Shown one piece after another: positions 40,200-49,537 of a stretch of DNA of 64,000 nt (the stretch's first letter is position 1; the number at the start of each line of letters is the position of its first letter). Both the position numbers and the translations under genes were made by a program. The DNA is taken from the NCBI RefSeq assembly GCF_017301635.1, contig NZ_CP071091.1:10222501-10286500 (forward strand). Reading direction: 5' to 3'. This DNA comes from Myxococcus landrumus (GTDB lineage: Bacteria; Myxococcota; Myxococcia; Myxococcales; Myxococcaceae). The notes under the pieces were generated by a model that saw only the letters and a program-made list of their open reading frames with translations, was not told where the DNA came from and did not search any database.

Positions 40200-41270
40200 C
40201 TACCGCTTGTCGACCTTGATGACGCCGCGGCGAATCTGGTCCAGCTCGATGGACTCGAAGAGCGCCTGGAAGTTGCCGTTGCCGAAGCCCTCGTTGCCCT
40301 TGCGCTGGATGATTTCGAAGAAGATGGGGCCGAAGAGGTTCTCGGTGAAGATCTGGAGGAGCAGGCCCTCCTGCTCGTTGCCGTCGATGAGGATGCGGTT
40401 CTTCTTCATCCGCGCCAGGTCCTCGCCGTGGTTCGGCACGCGCTTGTCGACCAGGTCGTAGTACGTGTCGAGCGTGTCCTGGAGCAGCACGCCGCGGGCG
40501 CGCAGCTTCTCGACGGTGCCGTAGATGTCCTGGGTGGACAGGGCCAGGTGCTGGATGCCCTCGCCCTTGTACAGGCGGATGAACTCTTCAATCTGGGACT
40601 TGTCGTCCTGGCTCTCGTTGAGCGGAATCCGGATGTTGCGGTCCGGCGCAATCATCGCCTGGCTGAACAGGCCCGTGGCCTGGCCCTTGATGTCGAAGTA
40701 CTTCTGCTCGGTGAAGCCGAAGATGCGGTTGTAGAACGTCGACCAGGTCCGCATCTGGCCCCGGCGCACGTTGTGCGTCAGGTGGTCCAGCGACTCCAGG
40801 CCCACGCTGTTGCGAGCCTCGGCCTCGGCGGCGCCGGGAATCTGCTCCCAGGAGTCGTAGATGCTGCCGCTCGGCCCGTGCCGGTCGATGAGATACAGCA
40901 GGCTGCCACCGATGCCCTGGATGACATAGTAGCCCTCGCCCAGGGAGCTGACCGTCGGGTCCGCCGCGATGGCGCCGCGCTCCAGCGCCAGCTCATAGGA
41001 CGTGCGGGCATTGCCCACGCGGAACGCCATGGCGTTGGCGGAAGGACCATGGTCGGCCCGGAAGTCGGCGGCCTGGCCCGAGGGCTCACGGCTGATGAGC
41101 AGGTTGATGTCGCCCTGCTTGTAGCGGACCAGCTCCTTGGTCGGATGCTTGGAGTAGGCGGTGAAGCCCAGCGCCTCCACCAGCTTGATCATCGCCTCGG
41201 GTGCGGGGCTCGTGAACTCCACGAACTCAAAGCCGTTCAGCCCAAGGGGATTTTCCGCAGCGCTGACCAT
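40200..41270 (-). CDS. hppD: 4-hydroxyphenylpyruvate dioxygenase
   Basis: 356 residues. Converts 4-hydroxyphenylpyruvate to homogentisate. Two vicinal-oxygen-chelate halves: the N-terminal GFEFVEFTSP and the catalytic C-terminal with LDHLTHNVRRGQM (first iron His), HLALSTQDIYGTV (second His) and FFEIIQRKGNEGFGNGNF with the iron Glu. GGAGG lies 7 bases before ATG 41270. First gene of the tyrosine catabolic operon. Confidence 0.95.
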   Translation of the reverse strand: MVSAAENPLGLNGFEFVEFTSPAPEAMIKLVEALGFTAYSKHPTKELVRYKQGDINLLISREPSGQAADFRADHGPSANAMAFRVGNARTSYELALERGAIAADPTVSSLGEGYYVIQGIGGSLLYLIDRHGPSGSIYDSWEQIPGAAEAEARNSVGLESLDHLTHNVRRGQMRTWSTFYNRIFGFTEQKYFDIKGQATGLFSQAMIAPDRNIRIPLNESQDDKSQIEEFIRLYKGEGIQHLALSTQDIYGTVEKLRARGVLLQDTLDTYYDLVDKRVPNHGEDLARMKKNRILIDGNEQEGLLLQIFTENLFGPIFFEIIQRKGNEGFGNGNFQALFESIELDQIRRGVIKVDKR

Positions 41271-41412
41271 GAGAGTGCCTCCGCACATCGTCTACGAGTG
41301 TGACCAAAAGGTAGGCAGGTGCCACCGAGGAGGAAAGCACAAAGAACTGCCAGAGATTGTCAGTCTTCTCCACAGTCTCCAGGGCGAAGCCGTGCGTGAA
41401 TGCGCACGGGTC

Positions 41413-41442
41413 CCGCGTCAAACGGGCAGTGCGCCGCGTCAA
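41413..41442. repeat. Two direct repeats 21 bases apart upstream of hppD
   Basis: CCGCGTCAA at 41413-41421 and again at 41434-41442 (TTGACGCGG on the minus strand). The 21-base period is two helical turns, as in tandem operator half-sites. They lie about 145-170 bases upstream of the hppD start within a 216-base gap that has no gene. Confidence 0.5.
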
Positions 41443-41486
41443 CACGGGACATCTTGGATTGAGAGGCTTACGGGGTTACCGCAACA

Positions 41487-42998
41487 TCAAGGGGTGGCGG
41501 CTTCCTCTGGCGCGGGGGCGGGGAGGGCGTCGGTGAGGTCCTCGGCCCGTCGAGGCAGCTCGAGCCCCTCGATGCTGACCTCCAGCACCTCGGGACCGGA
41601 GCCGCGCGCGTAGCTCAAGTCGGCGGAGTCCGGGACGGGGGTGCCCAGCCACAGCCGTGCGAGCTCGAGTCCTTCTTGATTGAGCAACCGCACGCCGGCG
41701 GAGCTCTCGCTGATGCCGTACTTCGCCCAGCTTCGGGGCTTCGCCTCGCCGAAGGCCGTCGCCTTGAGCGAGCCCAGCGCACGCAGCAGGGACACCACCC
41801 GGAAGTGCTGGGCCTTGCCCGGCGTCGGCGACTCCACGTGCCACGCTTCGGTGCCGCCATCACCCGGGGACAGATTGGCCACGGTGATGGGGGACGCGCC
41901 GCCACCGGGATGGAACACCACGCGCCGCACTTCCTCGCGGCGGAAGCTCAGCACGTGCTGGTCCTTCAGCTCCCGCACGTCCACATCCAGCACGGTGAGA
42001 GCGCTCTCGGGGACTTCGCCCAGAACCGCGTGCGCACCTTGCTCCCGCAGCGCGTGGACGCGCACCGTTCCCTCTTCCATCACCTGCGCCAGGCGGATGC
42101 GGACCGGCTCGCCCGAGCGAAGGGTGAAGCGTGCGTCGATGAGTGGCGCCTCCAGGCCCAGCTTCTTCCGCAAGGGAGTGGAGTCCTCCGGGAACGAGAG
42201 CGCCCGCTGCTCCTTCAGCGACTTCAACAAGGCGGAGACTCGAGCTTCATCCGCGCGCTCGGCCACGGGCTTCGTCAGCCGCCATCGCGGCGTGCCCACG
42301 TCGTGCTCCAGGAGGTAGCCGCGGCCTTGCGTCCGCACGTCGATGCTCACGAGGGATGCGGTCTCCAGCTCACCGAGAATCTCCTTCGACCGCAGCGCGA
42401 ATGTGTCCTTGTCCAGGCTCCACCGCACGGAGCCTTGCGCCGCGTACACCTTGAGGTCTCCCTCGCGGCGCACGTACACCGAGCCGTCGAACGTGTTCTC
42501 GACACCCCCGTGGAGCGTCACGGTGTGCAGGCGGCTCGGGTCGTCGGCACCGCCGCCGCTGGCGTCCGGGAGATAGGCCCGGGCCGTGACGGTGAAGACG
42601 GGCGCGCGCAGGCCGTACTTCTCCAGGTCCGCGTCGGTGGGGGCTTCGTTCACGACCGGGCTGGCCGTCGAGCTGCCCAGCGTTTCGAGCAGGGCCTCCA
42701 CGGCGGCGGCCTCCGCGCGAGTCTTCACGGGCGCCACCAGTCGCCACTCGCCCTTGGGCTTGCGAGTCAGCTCGGTGGTGGTTCCCTGGGCCCGCACGGT
42801 GATGTGCGTGAAGACCGGTGAGGGCGCCTTCGTGCCCTGGGTGTCTTGTGCGCGCGGGGCGAAGAGTTGTTCGGACGCGACGTGCTGTTCGCGGGCCTTC
42901 GGTGCCGAGGGCTTCCGGGAGGAGTTCCACGCGTAGAGACCCAGGCCTCCAGCGCCCAGGATCAGCAACGCGACCAGGCTCTTCCCCGGGGCGCTCAC
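41487..42998 (-). CDS. DUF4340-type envelope protein of the Gld-like ABC system
   Basis: 503 residues. One N-terminal membrane helix (SLVALLILGAGGLGLYAWN) and a long periplasmic part of repeated beta units: WRLVAPVKTRAEAAAVEALL, WRLTKPVAERADEARVSALL and WHVESPTPGKAQHFRVVSLL each precede a helix, which is the repeat pattern of DUF4340. Its ATG overlaps the stop of the GldG-like gene (ATGA). DUF4340 proteins are commonly encoded with GldA/GldF/GldG-type ABC genes. Confidence 0.82.
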   Translation of the reverse strand: MSAPGKSLVALLILGAGGLGLYAWNSSRKPSAPKAREQHVASEQLFAPRAQDTQGTKAPSPVFTHITVRAQGTTTELTRKPKGEWRLVAPVKTRAEAAAVEALLETLGSSTASPVVNEAPTDADLEKYGLRAPVFTVTARAYLPDASGGGADDPSRLHTVTLHGGVENTFDGSVYVRREGDLKVYAAQGSVRWSLDKDTFALRSKEILGELETASLVSIDVRTQGRGYLLEHDVGTPRWRLTKPVAERADEARVSALLKSLKEQRALSFPEDSTPLRKKLGLEAPLIDARFTLRSGEPVRIRLAQVMEEGTVRVHALREQGAHAVLGEVPESALTVLDVDVRELKDQHVLSFRREEVRRVVFHPGGGASPITVANLSPGDGGTEAWHVESPTPGKAQHFRVVSLLRALGSLKATAFGEAKPRSWAKYGISESSAGVRLLNQEGLELARLWLGTPVPDSADLSYARGSGPEVLEVSIEGLELPRRAEDLTDALPAPAPEEAATP

Positions 42999-44566
42999 TT
43001 GTGCCGCCGCGCCAGCCAGATGGCGATGCCCAGGCCCATCAGGGTGAGAGGGAACAGGTCGGTGGCGATGAAGCGCATGCGCTTCACGGCGGACAGGTCC
43101 AGCTCCAACGTGGACACCTCCCGGTCCGGAGGACGCACGGTGATTCTGGCCACCTGGTGGGAAGCCCAGCCCAGCGCGTTCATCACCAGGTTGCGGTTGG
43201 CCTCGTGTCCCCAGTTGGAGTCGAGGAGCAGGTCCGCGTCACCCAGCACCACGAGCCGGGCCTCGCCGAAACGCTTGTCGGGCGTGTCGCTCGTGTCGCG
43301 GGTGATGGCGGCGGCCAGCGTGAGTTGGCCTGCCTTCTCTCCATCGGAGGGCACGGCGTTCTGGGTGGGCGTGGTCTCCACCCAGCCGTTCTGCGAGGTG
43401 TGAACCATCGGCTCCACGCGCACGCCAGGCGCCAGTCCTTCACGCAGCAGTCCGAGACTGCGCGCCATGGGCAGTTGCACGTTCAGGTTGCGCTGCAGCA
43501 GGGGCTGGACGATGGCGTGGTTGCTGTAGAACTTGGAGACCAGCACGTAGGGGTTGCCGCTGTTGAACTGCGAGTCCGCGGCGATGCCTTCGTCCAGTTG
43601 GATTCCGTATTCGGCCAGCAGCGGCCCGAGTCCGTCCTCCAGTCCGACGTCCGCGAAGTAGAGCATGCGTCCACCGCCCGCCAGGTACTTGCGCAGCACC
43701 TCCACCTCCGGCTGCGTGTACGGCACTCGTGCTCCCGCGATGATGACGAGCGAGGCGTCGCGCGGGATATCCGTCGTGCCCACGAGGTACATGGCGTCGG
43801 CGGCGTAGCCCTCGTGCAGCAGCTGCCGGCGCAGCTCGGACAGGGTCGCGCCGGGGTCGGAGGGATTGGCCTGGTCCTTCTCCAGCGGCCACTCTCCATG
43901 GCCCGTGATGAAGTACACCCGCTGCGTGCCCACCGACGTCAGCCGGATGAGCGCGTTGGTCAGGTCCTGCTCGGAGACGCTGGCGGCGGTGGTGTGCGAG
44001 GCATTGGGTCCCTCGCCTCGGACCAGCACGACGCTGGCCTGACCCGCCCGGAGGTTGAACCGCGCGGCCAGCTCCGGGTTGTTGTTCGGGTCGAGGAGCT
44101 GGTACTCGAAACGCTCCGGCACCTGCTCGTGGTAGCGCTGGAACAGCGACTCCAGCAGGGCGTTGGCTTCATGCGTGGGCGGCAGGAAGCCGATGGCGAC
44201 GACCTTCTCCGGCAGCGACTCCAGCGCGGTGACGGTCTGCGGAGAGAGCGAGTGGATCCTCCCTTGCGTCAGGTCCCACCGCGCGCCCTTCGTGGCGGCC
44301 ACGTAGTTGAGCGCCACCAGCCCGCACAGCACCGCGAGCACGACGAGCCCGGAGCGCAGCAAGGCGACACTCGCCTGACTCGTGGCGAACTGGCGGAAGG
44401 ACGTGAGGTTGGTGGCCAGGAACACACCGACCAGCACCAGCCCGAGGCCCGCCTTGACGCCCGCGGCGAGGAGGCTGCCGGACGTGATGAAGAGCGTGAC
44501 GGGACTGGACAGGAGCAGCATGAGCCCGAGGGCGCCCAGGTACTGTCCGAGGTGGGTCGCTTTCAT
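42995..44566 (-). CDS. GldG-like ABC transporter accessory protein
   Basis: 523 residues. Three N-terminal membrane helices (ALGLMLLLSSPVTLFI, LGLVLVGVFLATNLT, LVVLAVLCGLVALNYVA), then a large periplasmic domain of the ABC_transp_aux/GldG type beginning WDLTQGRIHSLSPQTVTALE with YFITGHGEWPL and MLYFADVGLEDGLGPLLAE, and a final membrane helix before ARRHK. In Bacteroidetes GldG works with GldA and GldF and is needed for gliding; in other phyla the role is undefined. It sits between the permease gene and the DUF4340 gene. Confidence 0.85.
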   Translation of the reverse strand: MKATHLGQYLGALGLMLLLSSPVTLFITSGSLLAAGVKAGLGLVLVGVFLATNLTSFRQFATSQASVALLRSGLVVLAVLCGLVALNYVAATKGARWDLTQGRIHSLSPQTVTALESLPEKVVAIGFLPPTHEANALLESLFQRYHEQVPERFEYQLLDPNNNPELAARFNLRAGQASVVLVRGEGPNASHTTAASVSEQDLTNALIRLTSVGTQRVYFITGHGEWPLEKDQANPSDPGATLSELRRQLLHEGYAADAMYLVGTTDIPRDASLVIIAGARVPYTQPEVEVLRKYLAGGGRMLYFADVGLEDGLGPLLAEYGIQLDEGIAADSQFNSGNPYVLVSKFYSNHAIVQPLLQRNLNVQLPMARSLGLLREGLAPGVRVEPMVHTSQNGWVETTPTQNAVPSDGEKAGQLTLAAAITRDTSDTPDKRFGEARLVVLGDADLLLDSNWGHEANRNLVMNALGWASHQVARITVRPPDREVSTLELDLSAVKRMRFIATDLFPLTLMGLGIAIWLARRHK

Positions 44567-44603
44567 GGGGTTGGGTTTCCCTTTCGCACGAGCATGGGCC
44601 GCT

Positions 44604-45407
44604 TCAGGCCCAACGCCGTGCCTCCACGGTGCGGTGCGTGAGCAGCAGCGAGAAGGCGATGACGGAAGCGAAGAACACGAGCGCCTTCACCTCGAGGACA
44701 CCCCGGGTCATCTCGTGGAGTTGGGCGTCGAAGGACAGGTGCAGCAGCACGGAGCGCAGGGGCTCCTCCGCTGATTGAGCGACGCCGGTCAGCATCATCC
44801 ACGGCAGCAGCACCGCGAAGGTGAGGAAGGCCGCGAGCATCTGGCTCTCCGTCAGCGCGGAGATGAACAGCCCCACCGCCATGCAGGTGGCCCCCCACAG
44901 CAGGACGCCACCGAAGCCCAGCAGCACGGTGGTCCAGTCCAGCGCGGTGCCGGACTCTGCGTGGCCATGAAAGGAGAGCACCAGCGGGAAGATGAGCGTG
45001 GTGCCTAGCGTCGCGGAGATGATGCCCAGGCCGCCCAGGTACTTGCCCAGGACGAGCTCGATGGACCGCACGGGCGCGGTCATGAGTAGCTCGAAGGTCT
45101 TGTTGCGCTTCTCCTCGGCGAACAGCCGCATCGAGAGGAACGGCGCGACGAACAGCGTGATGGCGATGACGATGCCCCACAGCGGGACGACCACCCCGTC
45201 GGTGAGGTTGCGGTACGCATGGAGGTTCGGGGACATCTGCTCCCACGAGCTGGCGCGTGCCTCGGCCTGTCTCAGTTGGAACTCCACGAGCAGGTTCACG
45301 AAGAGGAACGACGAGAGCGCCGCCATGGCCGTGAAGACGCCATAGGCCCATGGGGTGGTGAAGTAGATGGACAGTTCCTTGCGGGCGATGGCCAGGGCAG
45401 TGCGCAT
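44604..45407 (-). CDS. ABC transporter permease (GldF/ABC-2 type)
   Basis: 267 residues with six predicted membrane helices. ALAIARKELSIYFTTPWAY at the start, IVIAITLFVAPFLSMRLFAEEKR and TFELLMTAPVRSIELVLGKYLG are the ABC-2/GldF signatures. It is the membrane channel for the ATPase at 45445, 37 bases upstream. Confidence 0.88.
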   Translation of the reverse strand: MRTALAIARKELSIYFTTPWAYGVFTAMAALSSFLFVNLLVEFQLRQAEARASSWEQMSPNLHAYRNLTDGVVVPLWGIVIAITLFVAPFLSMRLFAEEKRNKTFELLMTAPVRSIELVLGKYLGGLGIISATLGTTLIFPLVLSFHGHAESGTALDWTTVLLGFGGVLLWGATCMAVGLFISALTESQMLAAFLTFAVLLPWMMLTGVAQSAEEPLRSVLLHLSFDAQLHEMTRGVLEVKALVFFASVIAFSLLLTHRTVEARRWA

Positions 45408-45444
45408 GAACCGGAGATTCCTTGAAGGGGAGGACGGGCCGTGT

Positions 45445-46173
45445 TCAGGCGGCGGTCAGCTTGATGAAGACCTCTTCCAGCGACGCGCTCTCGGCCGTGC
45501 CTTGTGTCCCGGCCAGCTTCCGCAAGTCGTCGTAGGCGGCGATGCGCCCCTGGTTGAGGATGAGGACCTTCTCGCACGTCATCGTCACTTCCGGGAGGAT
45601 GTGCGTGGAGAGGATGACGGTGTGCTTGCCCGCGAGGCCCTTGATGAGCGTGCGCACCTCCGCGCGCTGCGCGGGGTCCAATCCTTCCGTGGGCTCGTCG
45701 AGGATGATGACGGGCGGTGAGCCCAGGAGCGCCTGGGCGATGCCCACGCGCTGCTTGTAGCCCTTGGAGAGATTCTGGAGGAGGCGCTCCGCGACGTGGG
45801 TGACGCCGGTGAGGGCCGCCACGCGCTCCACCTCGTCGGAGAGCCCTCGAGGCGGCAGGCGCTTGAGCGACGCGACGAAGCGCAGATAGCCGCGCACCGT
45901 CATCTCCGGATAGAGCGGCGGAGTCTCCGGCAGGTAGCCGATGCGGCGCTTCACCTCGAGCGGGTGCTTGGAGACGTCAAAGCCTCCCACCCGGGCCACT
46001 CCCTCCGAGGGGGGAATGAAGCCGGTGAGAATCTTCATCGTGGTGGACTTGCCCGCGCCGTTCGGCCCGAGGAAGCCGAGAATCTCTCCCTCCTCGACGC
46101 TGAAGGTGAGGTTGTCGATGGCCACGCGGTCGCGGTACCGCTTGGTGAGGTGCTGCACCTCAATCATCGCCAT
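45445..46173 (-). CDS. ABC transporter ATP-binding protein (GldA-like)
   Basis: 242 residues. Walker A LGPNGAGKSTTMKIL, Q-loop region RIGYLPETPPLYPEM, signature LSKGYKQRVGIAQALLG (the LSKG variant is common in GldA-type ATPases), Walker B VIILDEPTEGLDP and the H-loop STHILPE. It energises the permease at 44604. GGAG lies 7 bases before ATG 46173. First gene of the four-gene Gld-like operon; divergent from lysC across a 222-base gap. Confidence 0.92.
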   Translation of the reverse strand: MAMIEVQHLTKRYRDRVAIDNLTFSVEEGEILGFLGPNGAGKSTTMKILTGFIPPSEGVARVGGFDVSKHPLEVKRRIGYLPETPPLYPEMTVRGYLRFVASLKRLPPRGLSDEVERVAALTGVTHVAERLLQNLSKGYKQRVGIAQALLGSPPVIILDEPTEGLDPAQRAEVRTLIKGLAGKHTVILSTHILPEVTMTCEKVLILNQGRIAAYDDLRKLAGTQGTAESASLEEVFIKLTAA

Positions 46174-46395
46174 GGGCAGGCTCCAGGGAAGACGCGCTCG
46201 AGCCTGGGCCGCGCCGGCCGTGGAGGAGTATCTCGGACGGCCCGGGCAGACCGCGCTCGACTATAGGGGGCGACCTTGGGGTGTCAAGGCGACGTCCGGT
46301 TCCTGGCCCGAGGGCTGCTCGTGCTGGCCGCGCTCCTGCAAGAGTCCCATCGGTGTGGTTCCCCGGACACACCCAACAAGGGTAGTGAGACGCTC

Positions 46396-47589
46396 ATGCC
46401 TATCGTGGTCCAGAAGTACGGCGGCTCGTCGGTCGCAGACGTGGAGAAGATTCGCAAGGTGGCGCGCAGGGTGAAGGACAAGCGCGACGCCGGGTACCAG
46501 GTGGTGGTGGTGGTGAGTGCCATGGGCGACACCACCGACGAGCTGCTCGCGCTGGCCAAGCAGGTATCTCCGGACCCCGCGCGGCGTGAGCTGGACATGC
46601 TGCTGACGTGTGGCGAGCGCATCTCGATGGCGCTGTTGTCCATGGCGCTCCAGGAGATGGAGGTGCCGGCCATCAGCTTCACGGGGAGCCAGAGCGGCAT
46701 CATCACGAATGACGCTCACGCGCAGGCGCGCATCGTCGAGGTGCGGCCGTACCGCATCCATGACGAGCTGGCGCGAGGCAAGGTGGTCATCGTCGCCGGC
46801 TACCAGGGCGTGTCCTACAAGAAGGAAGTGACGACGCTGGGGCGTGGCGGCTCGGACACGACGGCGGTGGCCCTGGCCGCGGCGCTGGAAGCGGAGGCGT
46901 GTGAAATCTACTCCGACGTCGACGGCATCTTCAGCGCGGACCCGCGCGTGGTCCCGGACGCGCGCAAGCTGGAGTCGCTGAGCTACGACGAGATGCAGGA
47001 GCTGGCGAGCGCGGGCGCGAAGGTGCTCAACGCGCAGGCGGTGGAGTGGGCGAAGTCACGAGGCATCGCCATCCTGGCCCGCACCGCGCATGCGCAGGGC
47101 AGCGGCACGCTGGTGCGTGAGCTGACCGCGCCTTCGGACACCCGCGTGAAGGGCGTCACGGCGGACGCGGAGATGACGGTGTTGGCCGCGGGGAAGGAGG
47201 TTCCGCTGCCGGAGCTGCTGGAGTTCCTGGACGCGCGAGGCGTGCGCGGCCGCTCCCTGGGGTTCGATGGATTGCCGGGAGGGGCGGGGCACGCGTATCT
47301 GCTCGTGCCACTCGCCGACATCCATGGCCCCGAGGCGCTGCGCAAGGAGCTGGCCACGCGCTTCAACGGCGCGGTGACATGGCGCGAGGAGCTGGGCACC
47401 GTCACGTGTGTGGGCGTGGGCCTCAACGCGGACTGGGCCCCGCTGCGTCAGGCGCTCGCGGCGGCGGAGGAGCTGGGGGCCCAGGTGCATGCGGCCCATA
47501 CCTCGCCACTCCAGCTCACGCTGCTGGTCGACAAGCCGCACCTCAAGCCGCTCACGGCACGGCTGCACCGCGAGCTGTTGGGCGGCTGA
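46396..47589 (+). CDS. lysC: Aspartate kinase
   Basis: 397 residues. Phosphorylates aspartate, the entry to lysine, threonine, methionine and diaminopimelate synthesis. [16 protein letters not shown] (KxGGSS) at the start, [18 protein letters not shown] and [13 protein letters not shown] in the kinase domain, then two C-terminal ACT domains ([25 protein letters not shown]) for feedback control. ATG 46396 fits the family; the longer upstream frame is not homologous. Monocistronic. Confidence 0.94.
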   Translation: MPIVVQKYGGSSVADVEKIRKVARRVKDKRDAGYQVVVVVSAMGDTTDELLALAKQVSPDPARRELDMLLTCGERISMALLSMALQEMEVPAISFTGSQSGIITNDAHAQARIVEVRPYRIHDELARGKVVIVAGYQGVSYKKEVTTLGRGGSDTTAVALAAALEAEACEIYSDVDGIFSADPRVVPDARKLESLSYDEMQELASAGAKVLNAQAVEWAKSRGIAILARTAHAQGSGTLVRELTAPSDTRVKGVTADAEMTVLAAGKEVPLPELLEFLDARGVRGRSLGFDGLPGGAGHAYLLVPLADIHGPEALRKELATRFNGAVTWREELGTVTCVGVGLNADWAPLRQALAAAEELGAQVHAAHTSPLQLTLLVDKPHLKPLTARLHRELLGG

Positions 47590-47616
47590 GCACGCGCTGT
47601 TCGGGCGGGGGGGAAA

Positions 47617-47651
47617 CCTCCGGCGGTTGGGAGCCGCGTGTCCGCCGGAGG
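47617..47651. terminator. Hairpin terminator between convergent lysC and beta-helix genes
   Basis: CCTCCGGCGG, a 15-base loop, CCGCCGGAGG: a 10-bp perfect stem. On the minus strand it is followed by TTTCCCCCC. Located in a 77-base convergent gap. Confidence 0.7.
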
Positions 47652-47666
47652 CCTCGGATGCTCACG

Positions 47667-49271
47667 TCACTCGGTGAGCGAGGCGGTCGCGGCCTGGGTG
47701 TTCTCGGGGCAGCCGGACTCCACCGCGCCGATGTCCGGGGCCGAGCCGCAGAAGGGCAGGCCCAGGTCCATGCCCTGGTCCACCGCACCGGCCCCAGGGG
47801 TGAAGCCCTTCGTGTCCGTCAGCGCGGTGGCGGACTCGTTGGAGCTCACGTCCAGGCTCCGCTCCTGCTTCCAGGTGGCGAGGGGCGTGCCCTTCCAGTC
47901 GTTGGCGGGTGCGAAGAAGTCGCCGAACGTGAAGTTCGCGCCGGGCTGGTAGCTGTTGGACTCCATCGTCAGGCCTGGGGCCAGGGGGCCCAGGTTGACG
48001 GCGTGGCGCGCGTTGAAGAGGTTGTTGCGCACGACGACGTTCGATGAGGCCCCCCCGGTGCCGTGACCGATGACGAGCGCGAAGCCACTCGTCCCCGTCA
48101 CGGTGTTGTGGAGCACGCGCACGTCGTTGCCGTTCTCGATGCGGAGGGCGGCGCCCTCGGCCGACTTCATGCCGTGGATGCGGTTGCGGCGCACGGAGAC
48201 ATTGGTCGGCGGCGCGCCCACCCGGTTGCCACCCACCGAGATACCCAACGTGGCGTTGGAGATGTCGTTGTCCTCGATGGTGACGTTCTTCGCGGAGTAG
48301 TGGACGACCACCGCCTCGCCTCGAGCCGTCGCGGTCCGGGCGAAGCCATGCATGACATTTCCGCGCACCGTGACGTTGTGGCACGTCTTGAGGTCCACGG
48401 CGTTCTCGCGGTTGTCATGCAGGCGGTTGTTCTCGATGAGGACGCCACTCGCGGGCGTGTCGTTGCTGAAGCCCTCGGGCCCCAGGCACTGCACGGAGTC
48501 ACCCGAGTTGTCGTGGATGTCATTGCCGCGCACGGTGATGTCCCGCGACGTGGGGGCGATGACGATGCCGTGGGAGTCGGTGGAGCCCTGGGCGAAGTGA
48601 TGGATGTGGTTGTTCTCCAGGGTGACGCCGCGCGCGCCGCCGTCGGTGCTGATGCCGCTGCCGAAGGTGCCGGAGTGCAGCTCGCTGTCGGCGAGCACCG
48701 TGCCCTGCGTGTCACCGGCGAACGTCACGGCGAGCTGCCGCTGGCCGCGCACGTCGAACTCGAAGCCCTCGATGCGCCAGTTGGGGCGTTGGACGAGCGC
48801 CATGTACCAGCCGTCGCCCGTGGGGACGAGCTTGGGCTTGCCTTCACCGCGCAGGGTGATGGGGGCCCTGGTGGTGCCGGCGCGCACGGTGGAGTCGAAC
48901 ACCAGCTTCTCGGCGTAGGTCCCCTTCTGGACGCGGATGATTTCACCGGGCCCCGCCTGGGTGATGGCCTTGGAGATGGTGCGCAGGGGCTTGTCCTGTG
49001 TGCCTGGCGCGGTGTCGTTGCCGGAGGGACTGACGAACCACTCGCGGGAGTACTGGACAGAGGAAGGTTGCTCGGCGGGAGTGCCGGGCTCGGGGATGGG
49101 AGTGACAGGGGGACGGGTGGGCTCGGGCGCGGGCCTCGTGGGAGGCACGGTGGGGCGAGTGGCATCGGGGATGGCGCCCACGGCGGAGGGGGGCTCCTTG
49201 TTTCCAGTGCATGCGGTGAGGCCGCCCACGGAAATGGCTCCGATGAGGCAAAGGCTGCGCAGTGTGGACAT
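47667..49271 (-). CDS. Right-handed parallel beta-helix lipoprotein
   Basis: 534 residues. Lipoprotein signal (SLCLIGAISVGGLTAC), a Pro/Thr-rich linker to about residue 70, then a DUF1565-like start (WFVSPSGNDTAPGTQDKPLR) and about 12 beta-helix coils marked by N-N/N-x-x-H units (ENNHIHHFAQGS, RGNDIHDNSGDS, ENNRLHDNRENA, EDNDISNATLG, RRNRIHGMKSA, RNNLFNARHAV). The fold is that of polysaccharide lyases and adhesins; catalytic residues cannot be assigned. Surface exposure and polysaccharide binding are inferred. Confidence 0.82.
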   Translation of the reverse strand: MSTLRSLCLIGAISVGGLTACTGNKEPPSAVGAIPDATRPTVPPTRPAPEPTRPPVTPIPEPGTPAEQPSSVQYSREWFVSPSGNDTAPGTQDKPLRTISKAITQAGPGEIIRVQKGTYAEKLVFDSTVRAGTTRAPITLRGEGKPKLVPTGDGWYMALVQRPNWRIEGFEFDVRGQRQLAVTFAGDTQGTVLADSELHSGTFGSGISTDGGARGVTLENNHIHHFAQGSTDSHGIVIAPTSRDITVRGNDIHDNSGDSVQCLGPEGFSNDTPASGVLIENNRLHDNRENAVDLKTCHNVTVRGNVMHGFARTATARGEAVVVHYSAKNVTIEDNDISNATLGISVGGNRVGAPPTNVSVRRNRIHGMKSAEGAALRIENGNDVRVLHNTVTGTSGFALVIGHGTGGASSNVVVRNNLFNARHAVNLGPLAPGLTMESNSYQPGANFTFGDFFAPANDWKGTPLATWKQERSLDVSSNESATALTDTKGFTPGAGAVDQGMDLGLPFCGSAPDIGAVESGCPENTQAATASLTE

Positions 49272-49537
49272 GGGGTCGACTCCTCTGGGGGTTTGAGCGA
49301 GCCGAGAACGTTCGTGGGGACGAGCGCTATTCTGCTCGCCGCTCCGTTCGTTCCCTCGTGCAGCAGGCGGCCTGTCTGCCTTCCCGCGCGAAAGCGCTGG
49401 TGAAGGGCTGCCGTGGCTCGGGTGCAGTGGCTAACACGTGGCCGCGTGCGAATGACGCGAGACTGTGATTGCACACCCACCGAGCCGCGAGGGTTCGCAC
49501 GCCTCGGGGGAGGGCAGTCGAGGGGCTGTCGCCGCGC

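Noticed and set aside
41271-41486. TGGCACCTGCC on the minus strand upstream of hppD as a sigma-54 promoter.
   Set aside because: The -24 GG is present but the required GC at -12 is missing.
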